NCBI GenBank assembly: GCA_041688815.1
Contig: JBDNHK010000027.1
Coordinates: 10,156-74,155, forward strand
Length of the DNA stretch: 64,000 nt
Direction of reading: 5' to 3'
From: Rhabdothermincola_A sp041688815
GTDB taxonomy: Bacteria > Actinomycetota > Acidimicrobiia > Acidimicrobiales > Acidimicrobilacustridaceae
Positions within the stretch are counted from its first letter, which is position 1. Each line of letters opens with the position of its first letter. The translations under genes and the position numbers were made by a program. The notes beneath the pieces are model-generated. The model had not been told where the DNA came from, did no database searches, and was given only the letters and a program-made list of their open reading frames with translations. This document shows, piece after piece, positions 39,916 through 48,773 of the stretch.

Positions 39916-41022
39916 TTGCGTACTTCCCCGCGTCGTCACTTCGTGTGGCTCATCGCCCTGCTCGCCGCCGTCGGTCTGGTTGCCGCCGCGTGTGGGGGCT
40001 CCAGCAGCAACGAGTCCTCGACCACGACCACCGCTGGGGCCGGCGGCGCCACTTCCGACTTCGACTACGCCTCGCTCCAGGGCACGCTCAACGGTTCGGG
40101 GGCCACGTTCCCCAAGGCGTTCTACGAGGAGGTCGTCGCCGAGTTCGAAGGCGTCGCCGAGCTGGTAGTCAACTACAACGCCGTCGGCTCGGGTCAGGGC
40201 AAGAAGGACCTCGCCGCCGGCACCTCCGACTGGGCCGGTACCGACTCGACCGTGAAGGACGACGAGAAGGCCAATTTCAGCCGCCCGTTCCTGTACTTCC
40301 CGACGGTGGCCGCGCCCATCACCGTGTCGTACAACCTCTCGGGTGTCGACAAGGTCCAGCTCTCGCCCGACACCCTCGCCGGGATCTTCATGGGCGCCAT
40401 CACGACATGGAACGACCCCAAGATCGCCACCGACAACCCGGGTGTCACCCTGCCCTCCACGGCCATCACGGTGGTCACGCGGTCCGACGGTTCGGGTACC
40501 ACGTCCAACTTCTCCAAGTACCTCAAGTCGGCGTCACCGTCGGTGTTCACCATCGAGTCGGGCGACACCGTGCAGTGGCCCGCCGCCCAGGCTGCCAAGG
40601 GCAACGCCGGTGTGGCCCAGCTCGTCAAGGACACCGCCGGGGCCATCGGCTACGTCGACTACTCCGACGCCAAGGCCACCGGCCTCACCTTCGCCGCCAT
40701 CAAGAACAAGGACGGCAATTTCGTTGCCGCCAGCCTCGAAGGGGCTACTGCCGCCCTGGCCGGCGTGACGTTGAAGCCCGACCTCACCTACGACCCGCTC
40801 AACGCCGCGGGGGCCGAGGCCTACCCGATCACTGCGCCCACCTACATCCTCGTGTACCAGACGTACCCGAGCGACACGACGGTGAAGAACGTGCAGGGCT
40901 GGCTCACCTACGTGTTGACCGAGGGCGAGACCCTGGCCAACAGCGTCGACTTCGCCAACCTGCCGTCCAACATCCAGGAGGCGGCGCTGGCGCAGGTCTC
41001 CAAGATCACGGTCGGTCCGTAG
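39916..41022 (+). CDS. pstS: Phosphate-binding lipoprotein PstS
   Basis: 368 aa. Start TTG 39916, set by GAGGAG about 9 bases before it and by the signal peptide that begins there: RTSPRRH, a hydrophobic core, and the lipobox VAAAC, then a Ser/Thr linker. The mature protein has the phosphate-site strings GSGATFPKAFYEEV, VGSGQGKKDL, TDSTVKDDE, VVTRSDGSGTTSNF and GAIGYVDYSDA. It captures phosphate at the outer face of the membrane for PstCAB. Directly downstream of the PHO box, so it should be strongly induced when phosphate is scarce. An open frame to 39790 is not coding. Confidence 0.95.
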   Translation: MRTSPRRHFVWLIALLAAVGLVAAACGGSSSNESSTTTTAGAGGATSDFDYASLQGTLNGSGATFPKAFYEEVVAEFEGVAELVVNYNAVGSGQGKKDLAAGTSDWAGTDSTVKDDEKANFSRPFLYFPTVAAPITVSYNLSGVDKVQLSPDTLAGIFMGAITTWNDPKIATDNPGVTLPSTAITVVTRSDGSGTTSNFSKYLKSASPSVFTIESGDTVQWPAAQAAKGNAGVAQLVKDTAGAIGYVDYSDAKATGLTFAAIKNKDGNFVAASLEGATAALAGVTLKPDLTYDPLNAAGAEAYPITAPTYILVYQTYPSDTTVKNVQGWLTYVLTEGETLANSVDFANLPSNIQEAALAQVSKITVGP

Positions 41023-41034
41023 TTCCTCAGGGCG

Positions 41035-42045
41035 ATGGCGTCACCCTCCACCGAAGTCCCCGACGCGTCACCCCCGAACGCCGACCCCACGTACGGGTCG
41101 GGTGCCGAGCTCATCGCGGCCGGACGGGTTAATCGCGGGGATCAGGCCTTCCGGGGGGTGGCCCTCGTCGCCGGTCTGACGGTGCTGGTCATCCTGGCGA
41201 TGATCGCGGTGTCCACCACCCGTGAGGCCTGGCCGGCCTTCCAGGACCAGGGCCTGTCGTTCATCACCACCAATGACTGGGTGCCCGCCGAGGGCCGGTT
41301 CGGAGCGCTGGCCTTCATCTACGGCACCATCCTGGTGTCGGTGTTGGCGCTGATCTTCGCCGTGCCGATCAGCGTGGGCATCGCCCTCTACGCCAACGAG
41401 GCCGCGCCCCAGCGCTTCAAGTCCAGCGTGGTGTACGTGATGGACCTCCTGGCCGCCATCCCTTCGGTGGTCTACGGCCTCTGGGGCATCCTCGTGTTCG
41501 CCCCCAACGTCAAGGGCGTGTACGAAGCCGTCGGCGGGTTCTTCGAAGGATGGCCGGTGCTCGGCACCATCTTCGGCCCCACGTCGAGCGGCCGGTCCTT
41601 CATGACCGCCGGTCTCATCCTGGCCGTGATGATCACGCCGATCGTCACTTCGCTGTCGCGGGAGGTGATCGCCACCGTCCCCAGCGCCCAGCGCGAGGCG
41701 GCGTACGGCATGGGCGCCACCCGGTGGGAGATGATCCGGGCGGCGGTGCTGCCGTGGAGCCGGGGTGGCATCGTCGGCGCGGTGATGCTGGGCCTGGGTC
41801 GGGCCATGGGCGAGACCATCGCCGTGGCCCTGGTGATCGGCTCCAACCCCCAGATCACCGCCGACCTGTTCGCCCCCGGCGATGCCATGGCTGCCGTCAT
41901 CGTCAACCAGTTCGGTGAGGCGTCCGGCCTGTTCCGGTCGGCGCTCATCGGTCTGGGCGTGGTGCTGTTCGGCATCACCATCATCGTGAACGTCTCGGCG
42001 CGGGGCATCGTCAGCCGCTTCGACCGAAGGATCGCGGGGTCTTGA
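41035..42045 (+). CDS. pstC: Phosphate ABC transporter permease PstC
   Basis: 336 aa, six membrane helices after a ~40-residue soluble N-terminus. Family marks are PISVGIALYANEAAP, VVYVMDLLAAIPSVVYGLWG and the ATPase-coupling loop EAAYGMGATRWEMIRAAVLP. It forms the membrane channel together with PstA. It follows pstS by 12 bases and precedes pstA by one base. Confidence 0.95.
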   Translation: MASPSTEVPDASPPNADPTYGSGAELIAAGRVNRGDQAFRGVALVAGLTVLVILAMIAVSTTREAWPAFQDQGLSFITTNDWVPAEGRFGALAFIYGTILVSVLALIFAVPISVGIALYANEAAPQRFKSSVVYVMDLLAAIPSVVYGLWGILVFAPNVKGVYEAVGGFFEGWPVLGTIFGPTSSGRSFMTAGLILAVMITPIVTSLSREVIATVPSAQREAAYGMGATRWEMIRAAVLPWSRGGIVGAVMLGLGRAMGETIAVALVIGSNPQITADLFAPGDAMAAVIVNQFGEASGLFRSALIGLGVVLFGITIIVNVSARGIVSRFDRRIAGS

Positions 42046-42046
42046 C

Positions 42047-42952
42047 GTGACCGATGTCCTCGAACGTCAAGACGACAGCGAACGACTTCTCCTCGATGCC
42101 ACCACGTCGCGGTCGCGCAAGGTGCGCAATTGCGTGGCCTCGATCTGGATGGTGGGGTCGCTCGTGGTCGCCATGGTCCCGCTGGCCTTCGTGATCGGCT
42201 ATGTGGTGGTCAAGGGGATCGGGCTCATCAACGTCACGTGGTTCACCGAGGACATCCAGGCCCGCAGCCGCGAGGCCGGTGGCGGCATGGCGCCGGCCAT
42301 CGTGGGCACCCTCCTGATCACCGGGGCGGCCACCCTCATGGCGGTGCCGCTCGGCATCCTCGGCGCCATCTACCTCAACGAGTACGGCGGCAAGGGTCGC
42401 ACGGCCGGTCTCATCCGCTTCATGTCCGATGTCATGACCGGCGTGCCGTCCATCGTCATGGGTCTGTTCGTCTACACCGTCTTCACCCTCACCTTCGGGC
42501 TCAACGGCTTGGGAGGCGCCCTGGCGCTGGCGTGTCTGATGCTTCCGATCGTGATCCGTTCCACCGAGGAGATGCTGAAGCTCGTGCCCGACGAGCTGCG
42601 CGACGGCAGCTACGCGCTCGGCAACCGCAAGTGGCGAACGGTCACCACCGTGGTGTTGCCCGAGGCGTTCGGGGGCATCGTGTCGGGAGTCATGCTGGCC
42701 ATCGCTCGCGCCGCCGGTGAGACCGCCCCCCTGGTGTTCACCATCGGTGCGGCCCGGGCCCTCAACCCGAACCTCCTCGATGGAGCCAACGCCGCTCTGT
42801 CGCTGCAGATCTTCAACAACTCCCAGTCGCCCTTCCCCGCGTCCCAGGACCGGGCCTGGGCGGCGGCGCTCACCCTCGTCGCCATCGTGTTCCTCTTCAC
42901 CATCGCCGCCCGCGTCGTCTCGGCCCGGGTCGCCCGCCGCCACTCCGCCTGA
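42047..42952 (+). CDS. pstA: Phosphate ABC transporter permease PstA
   Basis: 301 aa, GTG start one base after the pstC stop. Six membrane helices; VPLGILGAIYLNEYGGKG, MTGVPSIVMGLFVY and the coupling loop DGSYALGNRKWRTVTTVVLP are typical of PstA. No independent promoter is seen upstream. A 59-base space with a possible TAGCCT hexamer separates it from pstB. Confidence 0.95.
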   Translation: MTDVLERQDDSERLLLDATTSRSRKVRNCVASIWMVGSLVVAMVPLAFVIGYVVVKGIGLINVTWFTEDIQARSREAGGGMAPAIVGTLLITGAATLMAVPLGILGAIYLNEYGGKGRTAGLIRFMSDVMTGVPSIVMGLFVYTVFTLTFGLNGLGGALALACLMLPIVIRSTEEMLKLVPDELRDGSYALGNRKWRTVTTVVLPEAFGGIVSGVMLAIARAAGETAPLVFTIGAARALNPNLLDGANAALSLQIFNNSQSPFPASQDRAWAAALTLVAIVFLFTIAARVVSARVARRHSA

Positions 42953-43011
42953 CGCCCATAGCCTCTGCCCTGTCGAACGCCGATCCCCCTCAACCCGACG
43001 AGGTCCCACCG

Positions 43012-43884
43012 ATGTCCTCCGAAACTCAAGCCCCGGTGCAGCCTTCCGGCCCCTCTGCCATGACCACGCCGGTGGCCACGGCGCGGCCCGCGGCCACCGG
43101 CGCGGCCGAGGTGGTCTTCGACGTGAAGGGCCTCAACGTGTACTACGGGCCGTTCCGGGCGGTGCGCGATGTCGACATCCGGGTTCACCGCAACGAGATC
43201 ACTGCGTTCATCGGGCCGTCGGGCTGCGGTAAGTCCACCGTTCTGCGCTGCTTCGACCGCATGAACGACCTCATCCCGTCGGCCCGGGTCGAGGGCACCG
43301 TGATGTACCACGGGGTCGATCTCTACGACCCTCGGGTCGATCCCGTCGAGGTGCGCAAGCGGGTCGGCATGGTCTTCCAGAAGCCCAACCCGTTCCCGAA
43401 GTCGATCTACGACAACGTGGCCTTCGGCCCGCGGCTCAACGGCAACAAGGAGAACCTCGACGACACCGTCGAGAAGGCTCTGCGGGGCGCCGCCCTCTGG
43501 GACGAGGTCAAGGACCGGCTGAAGAAGTCGGCCATGAGTCTCTCCGGCGGTCAACAGCAGCGGCTCTGCATCGCCCGGGCCATCGCCGTCGACCCCGAGG
43601 TCGTGCTGATGGACGAGCCGTGTTCGGCGCTCGATCCCATCGCCATGGCCCGCATCGAGGATCTGATGCAGGAGATCAAGTCTCGGTACACGATCATCAT
43701 CGTGACCCACAACATGCAGCAGGCGGCGCGCGTGAGTGATCGCACGGCCTTCTTCACCACTGAGGTCAACTCCGAGAGCGACACCCGCACGGGGCTGTTG
43801 GTGGAGTACGACCGCACCGACAAGATCTTCTCGGCGCCGGCCGACGAGCGCACGGAGAACTATGTCACCGGCCGATTCGGCTGA
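43012..43884 (+). CDS. pstB: Phosphate ABC transporter ATPase PstB
   Basis: 290 aa with a ~32-residue Ala/Pro-rich N-terminal extension before the ATPase core (FDVKGLNVYYG). Walker A GPSGCGKST, Q-loop FQKPNPFPKSIYDNV, signature LSGGQQQR, Walker B VVLMDEPCSALDP and the switch His in VTHNMQQA are intact. The C-terminus GLLVEYDRTDKIF, YVTGRFG is diagnostic of PstB. Its last 23 bases overlap the next gene. Confidence 0.96.
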   Translation: MSSETQAPVQPSGPSAMTTPVATARPAATGAAEVVFDVKGLNVYYGPFRAVRDVDIRVHRNEITAFIGPSGCGKSTVLRCFDRMNDLIPSARVEGTVMYHGVDLYDPRVDPVEVRKRVGMVFQKPNPFPKSIYDNVAFGPRLNGNKENLDDTVEKALRGAALWDEVKDRLKKSAMSLSGGQQQRLCIARAIAVDPEVVLMDEPCSALDPIAMARIEDLMQEIKSRYTIIIVTHNMQQAARVSDRTAFFTTEVNSESDTRTGLLVEYDRTDKIFSAPADERTENYVTGRFG

Positions 43885-44224
43885 CGGCGTTCCGCTCCGA
43901 ACGCAGTACGGAGCCGAACTGGAACAGCTGGCTCTCCAGGTGGAGCTCATGGGAGTCGTCGTCGACGACAATCTCGAGTCGATGCGCAGGGTTCTGCTCA
44001 CCGGCGACGAGGAACTGGCGGCTCAGGCCGTTTCCGCCGCCGATCGCATCGACGCGATGAACGTCTCGCTCACCGAGCGCTGCTACGAGCTGTTGCGGCG
44101 CGAAGCCCCCGTGGCCGCCGGCCAGGCCCTCGACCGCATCAGCGACCATGCCGCCATACTGGGAGCCAGGATCCGTTACCTCATCACCGGTGATCCCAGC
44201 CATCTCGCCGCCGAGGTGCGGTGA
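43862..44224 (+). CDS. Half-length PhoU-like protein
   Basis: 120 aa, one three-helix PhoU unit instead of the two in normal PhoU (~220-250 aa). LEQLALQVELMGVVVDDNLESM, a central ADRIDAMNVSLTERCYELL and ALDRISDHAAILGARIRYL match the E/DxxxD metal-binding helices. The only suitable start, ATG 43862, overlaps pstB by 23 bases in another frame. Just downstream is a full-length PhoU, so this copy may be an auxiliary or regulatory partner. PhoU proteins link Pst activity to the sensor kinase. Confidence 0.75.
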   Translation: MSPADSADGVPLRTQYGAELEQLALQVELMGVVVDDNLESMRRVLLTGDEELAAQAVSAADRIDAMNVSLTERCYELLRREAPVAAGQALDRISDHAAILGARIRYLITGDPSHLAAEVR

Positions 44225-44275
44225 CGGCTCGTTCCGTCACCGGGTCATGTGCCGTCCCGTCCTCAGGAGCTGACC

Positions 44276-45040
44276 GTGCCCGAACAACGCAAGACCTTCC
44301 ACGACGAGCTGGATGCGATCCGCGACGACATCGTCCGCCTCGCCGCCATGCTCGGTGAGTTCATCCCTCGCGGCACCGAGGCTCTCGTCACCAACGACAT
44401 GCACGCCGCTCAGCAGCTCATCGAGAGCGACGACGAGGTCGACGCGCTCACCCTGCGCATCGAGGAGCAGTGTTATCACGTGCTGGCCTTGCAGCAGCCC
44501 ATGGCCACCGACCTGCGCAGCATCGTCACCGCCCTGTGGCTCACCGCCGAGATCGAGCGCTCGGCCGACCTCATGGTCAACGTGGCCAAGGGGGCCCGTC
44601 GCATCTACGGGGCCGCCCTCGACCCCCGGGTGAGGGGGCTCATCGAGCGGATGGCCGACGAGGCGGCCCGGCTCTACACGTTGGCCGTCGATGCCTACGT
44701 CGAGCGCGATGCCGGCCTGGCGTCGGCCCTCGACGACATCGACGACACTCTCGATGGTCTGCACAAGGACTACATCGAGGCCATCTTCGAGTCGCATGCC
44801 GCCAGCAATCTCGACCTCCAGCAGGCGGTGCAGCTCGCGCTCATCGGCCGCTACTACGAGCGCATCGGCGACCACGCGGTGAACATCGGCCAGCGGGTCG
44901 AGTACATGGTGACCGGTTGGCTCCCCGAGCGCAGCGGGGCGGCACGCCTTCAGGCCCGCTCCGCGCTCAGTGATGAGGTCGAGATCGACGACGAGTCGTT
45001 GCGGCAGTTCCTCGACCGCAGCGTCGAGGGTTCGGGGTGA
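44276..45040 (+). CDS. phoU: Phosphate transport system regulator PhoU
   Basis: 254 aa, two PhoU three-helix units: RKTFHDELDAIRDDIVRLAAML with DDEVDALTLRIEEQCYHVLALQQPMATDLRSIVTAL in segments of the first, and an IERMADEAARLYTLAVDAY / IGRYYERIGDHAVNIGQRVEYM second unit. Start GTG 44276 is preceded by AGGAG; a GTG at 44249 is less likely. The C-terminal ~45 residues are acidic and extra to the fold. The stop overlaps the kinase start by four bases (GTGA). PhoU keeps the kinase off when Pst is saturated. Confidence 0.92.
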   Translation: MPEQRKTFHDELDAIRDDIVRLAAMLGEFIPRGTEALVTNDMHAAQQLIESDDEVDALTLRIEEQCYHVLALQQPMATDLRSIVTALWLTAEIERSADLMVNVAKGARRIYGAALDPRVRGLIERMADEAARLYTLAVDAYVERDAGLASALDDIDDTLDGLHKDYIEAIFESHAASNLDLQQAVQLALIGRYYERIGDHAVNIGQRVEYMVTGWLPERSGAARLQARSALSDEVEIDDESLRQFLDRSVEGSG

Positions 45041-46296
45041 CCGTTGCCGTCATCGGAATCACCCTCGCTGTGGTGCTCGCGGCCGTGACGGCCATCGTGA
45101 CCGCGCGACTCGAACGGCGTCGGACCCTTGACGCGGTGCGCGGCATCATGGATCGGGCCGGGGTCACCACTTCAGAGCAGCCTGATGATCTGGGGTCGGC
45201 CCTGACGGCGCTCGAGCGCGCCATGGATGCCCGGCAGGGCGAGTTCGAGGGGGCGCGCTCGATGAGCGAGCTGTTCGAGGGGGCGCTCGACGGCCTCCCG
45301 CAGGGGGTCTTGATCATCGGTCCCGACGGGGCCGTGGTGGAGCGCAACGCCGCCGCCGTGGCGTTCGTCGGAGCCCGCCATTCCGACGCCCTGGTCGAGG
45401 CGGCGATCTCCGAACTGATCGAGGGTGCGCTCGAAGGGCTGCCCGACCGACGCGAGCTCGAGCTGTTCGGGCCTCCTCGACGGGTGCTGGTCCTCGACGT
45501 GGCCCCCATCGTCACCAAGTCGGGGAACGGCGCGGTGGCTCTCATCAACGACATCACCGAGCAACGTCGGCTCGAAGCGGTGCGGCGTGACTTCGTCGCC
45601 AACATCAGCCACGAGCTCAAGACCCCCGTCGGGGCCATCGGTCTGCTGGCCGAGACCCTGCTCGGCGAAGACGATCCCGAGGTCGCGGCCCGCCTGGCCG
45701 GACGGGTCCAGTCCGAGTCGCTCCGCGTCGGTCGAACCATCGAGGACCTGCTGGAGCTCTCGCGCATCGAGACCTCATCGGTGCTGCAACCCGACGAGGT
45801 CGCTCTCGTCGAGATCATCGGTGAGGCGGTGAGCCGCATCCAGCCGGCCGCCGAGCAGGCCGGGATCGCGCTCGACGCGAGTGGCGTGGACCGGGGGGTC
45901 GAGGTCCGCGGCGACGCCCGACAGCTCACCTCGGCGGTCAGCAACCTGCTCGACAACGCGATGAAGTACTCCGATACCGGCTCTTCGGTGGAGATCGGGG
46001 CCCACCTCGGCGACGACGGTCGTGTCGCCATCTCGGTGTCCGACCATGGCATCGGGATTCCCAAACGTGATCTCGAACGCGTCTTCGAACGCTTCTATCG
46101 GGTCGACCAGGGTCGGAGCCGCCAGACCGGAGGCACCGGTCTGGGGCTGGCGATCGTGCGTCATGTCGCCGCCAACCATCACGGAACGGTGGAGGTCGAG
46201 TCGGAGCTCGGCGAGGGTTCCACCTTCACTTTGCGTATCCCCGCCACGTCCCTGCCTGATGCTTCCCCCTCGATTGAACTGGAGTCCGACCGATGA
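45037..46296 (+). CDS. Phosphate sensor histidine kinase (SenX3/PhoR-like)
   Basis: 419 aa. One N-terminal membrane helix (residues ~3-22), a PAS-like domain (GLPQGVLIIGPDGAVVERN), HisKA with the phosphorylated His 192 in FVANISHELKTPVGAI, and HATPase_c with SNLLDNAMKYS, DHGIGIP, and GGTGLGLAIV. With only one membrane segment and no large outer sensor domain it matches SenX3, which reads phosphate state through PhoU and PstB rather than directly. GTGA overlap upstream and ATGA overlap downstream lock it into the operon. Confidence 0.93.
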   Translation: MTVAVIGITLAVVLAAVTAIVTARLERRRTLDAVRGIMDRAGVTTSEQPDDLGSALTALERAMDARQGEFEGARSMSELFEGALDGLPQGVLIIGPDGAVVERNAAAVAFVGARHSDALVEAAISELIEGALEGLPDRRELELFGPPRRVLVLDVAPIVTKSGNGAVALINDITEQRRLEAVRRDFVANISHELKTPVGAIGLLAETLLGEDDPEVAARLAGRVQSESLRVGRTIEDLLELSRIETSSVLQPDEVALVEIIGEAVSRIQPAAEQAGIALDASGVDRGVEVRGDARQLTSAVSNLLDNAMKYSDTGSSVEIGAHLGDDGRVAISVSDHGIGIPKRDLERVFERFYRVDQGRSRQTGGTGLGLAIVRHVAANHHGTVEVESELGEGSTFTLRIPATSLPDASPSIELESDR

Positions 46297-47006
46297 CCAG
46301 CATGCCGTCCGTCCTTGTCGTGGAAGACGAGGACTCGTTCATCGATGCCCTCACCGTCGGGCTCACCCGCGAGGGCTTCAAGGTGAGCATCGCCCGTGAC
46401 GGGGCCGAAGCCCTCGACCTGTTCGACGACATCCAGCCCGACCTCGTCCTGCTCGACGTGATGCTCCCCAAGGTGTCGGGCCTCGACGTGTGCCGTGAGC
46501 TGCGGGCCCGGTCGTCGGTGCCCATCATCATGGTCACGGCCAAGGGCGCCGAGATCGACACCGTCGTGGGCCTCGAGGTCGGCGCCGACGACTACGTGAC
46601 CAAGCCGTACCGGCTACGCGAGCTGGTGGCGCGGATGCGGGCGGTGCTGCGGCGTCACCCGGCGGATCCGGTGCCGGTGCTCGTCGGTGTGGGCGACGAC
46701 GTGGTGTCGGTGGGGGACGTGAGCCTCGATCACCAGCGTCACGAGGTGGTCATCCGGGGTGAGGACGTGCGCCTCCCGCTCAAGGAGTTCGAACTCCTGG
46801 CCATCCTGCTCGAGAACGCCGGTCGAGTGCTCACCCGCGACACACTGATCGACCGAGTCTGGGGCGCCGACTACGTGGGCGACACGAAGACGCTCGACGT
46901 CCACGTGAAGCGCCTCCGGGCCAAGGTCGAACCCGACCCTGCCGCACCGAGCTGCATCGTCACGATCCGGGGGCTGGGCTACAAGTACGACGTGCCCCGA
47001 GGCTGA
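46293..47006 (+). CDS. Phosphate response regulator (RegX3/PhoP-like, OmpR family)
   Basis: 237 aa. Receiver domain with VVEDEDS, phospho-acceptor Asp 55 in LVLLDVMLP, and VTKPY; then an OmpR winged helix (LPLKEFELLAILLENAGRVLTRDTL, TLDVHVKRLRAKVE, IRGLGYKY). It overlaps the kinase by ATGA. The PHO box before pstS is the most likely binding site, giving positive autoregulation of the whole operon at low phosphate. An in-frame ATG three codons in is an equally possible start. Confidence 0.94.
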   Translation: MTSMPSVLVVEDEDSFIDALTVGLTREGFKVSIARDGAEALDLFDDIQPDLVLLDVMLPKVSGLDVCRELRARSSVPIIMVTAKGAEIDTVVGLEVGADDYVTKPYRLRELVARMRAVLRRHPADPVPVLVGVGDDVVSVGDVSLDHQRHEVVIRGEDVRLPLKEFELLAILLENAGRVLTRDTLIDRVWGADYVGDTKTLDVHVKRLRAKVEPDPAAPSCIVTIRGLGYKYDVPRG

Positions 47007-47008
47007 GC

Positions 47009-47023
47009 CGGGGCTCGGCCCCG
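47009..47023 (+). terminator. Hairpin ending the pst-pho operon
   Basis: CGGGGC-TCG-GCCCCG begins three bases after the response-regulator stop; no T-run follows. Confidence 0.45.
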
Positions 47024-47040
47024 CGGTGGCCGGCCACTTC

Positions 47041-47046
47041 TAGCAT
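47041..47046 (+). promoter_or_regulatory. -10 element deciding the start of the MFS gene
   Basis: TAGCAT overlaps an in-frame ATG (47045) and lies 7 bases before GTG 47054, so a leaderless mRNA would begin at the GTG. Confidence 0.45.
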
Positions 47047-47053
47047 GGAGGCG

Positions 47054-48772
47054 GTGAACTCCCCGTTGCTGCCCGCGCCTCCACCCCCGCCGGGTGGCCC
47101 TACGATCCGGGACCCGCGGAAACCGTGGGCGGTCTCGCCGTTCTCGCGTTTGGCCCGGGCCCACGCCTTCGGAGTGGCGGGTGACGCGCTGTTCGCCATC
47201 GGCCTGGCCGGGTCGGTGTTCTTCTCCCTCGACTTCGACTCGGCGCGATGGCGGGTGGCGCTGTACCTGGTGCTCACCATCGTCCCGTTCGCGGTGGCCG
47301 CGCCCTTCATCGGCCCGGCCCTCGACAGGATCAGGGGCGGTCGCCGTTGGATCATCGTGGCCTCGATGGTGTTGCGGGCGCTGCTGTGCGTGCTGGTGGT
47401 CCGCTACCTCGACACGGTGCTCTTCTATCCCGGCGCCTTCGGGATCCTGGTGCTCGGGAAGGTGTACACGATCTCGAAGAGCGCGGTGGTGCCGGGCACG
47501 GTGCACAACGACACCGAGCTGGTCGAGGCCAACTCCAAGCTCACGGTGCTCTCGGCGTTGGCCGTGGTGGTGGCGGCGGTGCCGGGGGGCATCCTGCTGG
47601 CCCTCGGTGGCTCGCGGTGGACGGTGGGCCTGGCGGCTGTCGCCTTTGCGGTGGCTGCGGCTTTCGCGTTCAAGTTGCCCCCCACCACCGTGGCCGACGA
47701 GCCCCCCGGCGAAGCGGAGCGCGAGGAGCTCCGCAGTGCCGGCATCTTCCTGGCCGGCACGGCGATGGCCGTCATCCGGGGTGTGGTGGGTTTCCTGGCG
47801 TTCATGCTGGCCTTCGCCTTCAAGGACTCGGGGGCGCCGCTGTGGTACCTCGGGGTGGTGGCGGCCACGGCCCAGGTCGGGTTCCTCGTGGGTGCAGTCG
47901 TCGCGCCCCGCCTGCGTCGTCTGCTCACCGAGGAGAGGATCCTGGTGGGGGCCTTGGTCATCACGGCCGTCGCCGGCACCCTCACCGCACTCGTGGGCGG
48001 CCTGCTCGGTGCCGCGGTGATGTCGATGGTGGTGGGTGCGACCGGTTCGTCGTCCAAGCAGGCTTTCGACTCGATCGTGCAGCGCGACGCGCCCGACGCC
48101 AACCGAGGTCGTTCGTTCGCCCGCTTCGAGACACGGTTCCAGATGGTCTGGGTGTCCGGTGCCCTCATCCCGATCGTGGTGTCGGTGCCCATCACGCTGG
48201 GGTTCGCGCTCGTGGCCGTCTCGGCGACCATCACCCTGGTCTGGTACCTCGTGGGTCTGCGCCGCATTCGCCAGGGCCGCGTCCCTGTCCGTCGTCAGGG
48301 CTGGCGCCGCCGGCCGCTGTACGGACCCACCCGTCCGGGGAACACCGATGGTGCCCCGCCGGCACCGCCGGTGACCGAGACCGCGCGGGTCGAAGCTCAG
48401 GCTCCATCCGGTGGCACCGAGGACGCCGACCCGGTCGCGACCGCTGGTCGGGGGGGGACCGGTGTCGTGTCCAGTGATCAGGCCGAGGTGGTCGATCCGA
48501 CGCTCATCGACATCGATCGCACCATCGTCGGCCCCCGGCCGGCCGCCGTCGATGGGGGAGGCCCACGAGCGCATGACCCCGCCGAAGCCGACCCGGCCAG
48601 GCGCTGGATGCGGCCGACGCCACCGTCGACCCCACCCGCTCCGACCCGACCGGTGCCCGCCGGCCAGGGCCTGCTGTTCGGACCCGACGCGTGGCACGAG
48701 GAAGCCGCCTCGGAGTCGTCGCCTCTCGCCGACGTCGACGACGACGCCGGGCCGCCGACCGCCGGGTGTTGA
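47054..48772 (+). CDS. Major facilitator superfamily protein with long hydrophilic tail
   Basis: 572 aa. After a Pro-rich N-terminus (~40 residues) come about 12 membrane helices to residue ~410 (GVAGDALFAIGLAGSVFF, FIGPALDRIRGGRR, GALVITAVAGTLTALVGGLL). The last ~155 residues are a Pro/Asp/Gly-rich soluble tail without recognisable domain, ending in Cys. An upstream ATG at 47045 would add three residues, but it overlaps the -10 hexamer. Transport substrate unknown. Converges on the DUF2342 gene with a one-base gap. Confidence 0.8.
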   Translation: MNSPLLPAPPPPPGGPTIRDPRKPWAVSPFSRLARAHAFGVAGDALFAIGLAGSVFFSLDFDSARWRVALYLVLTIVPFAVAAPFIGPALDRIRGGRRWIIVASMVLRALLCVLVVRYLDTVLFYPGAFGILVLGKVYTISKSAVVPGTVHNDTELVEANSKLTVLSALAVVVAAVPGGILLALGGSRWTVGLAAVAFAVAAAFAFKLPPTTVADEPPGEAEREELRSAGIFLAGTAMAVIRGVVGFLAFMLAFAFKDSGAPLWYLGVVAATAQVGFLVGAVVAPRLRRLLTEERILVGALVITAVAGTLTALVGGLLGAAVMSMVVGATGSSSKQAFDSIVQRDAPDANRGRSFARFETRFQMVWVSGALIPIVVSVPITLGFALVAVSATITLVWYLVGLRRIRQGRVPVRRQGWRRRPLYGPTRPGNTDGAPPAPPVTETARVEAQAPSGGTEDADPVATAGRGGTGVVSSDQAEVVDPTLIDIDRTIVGPRPAAVDGGGPRAHDPAEADPARRWMRPTPPSTPPAPTRPVPAGQGLLFGPDAWHEEAASESSPLADVDDDAGPPTAGC

Positions 48773-48773
48773 C

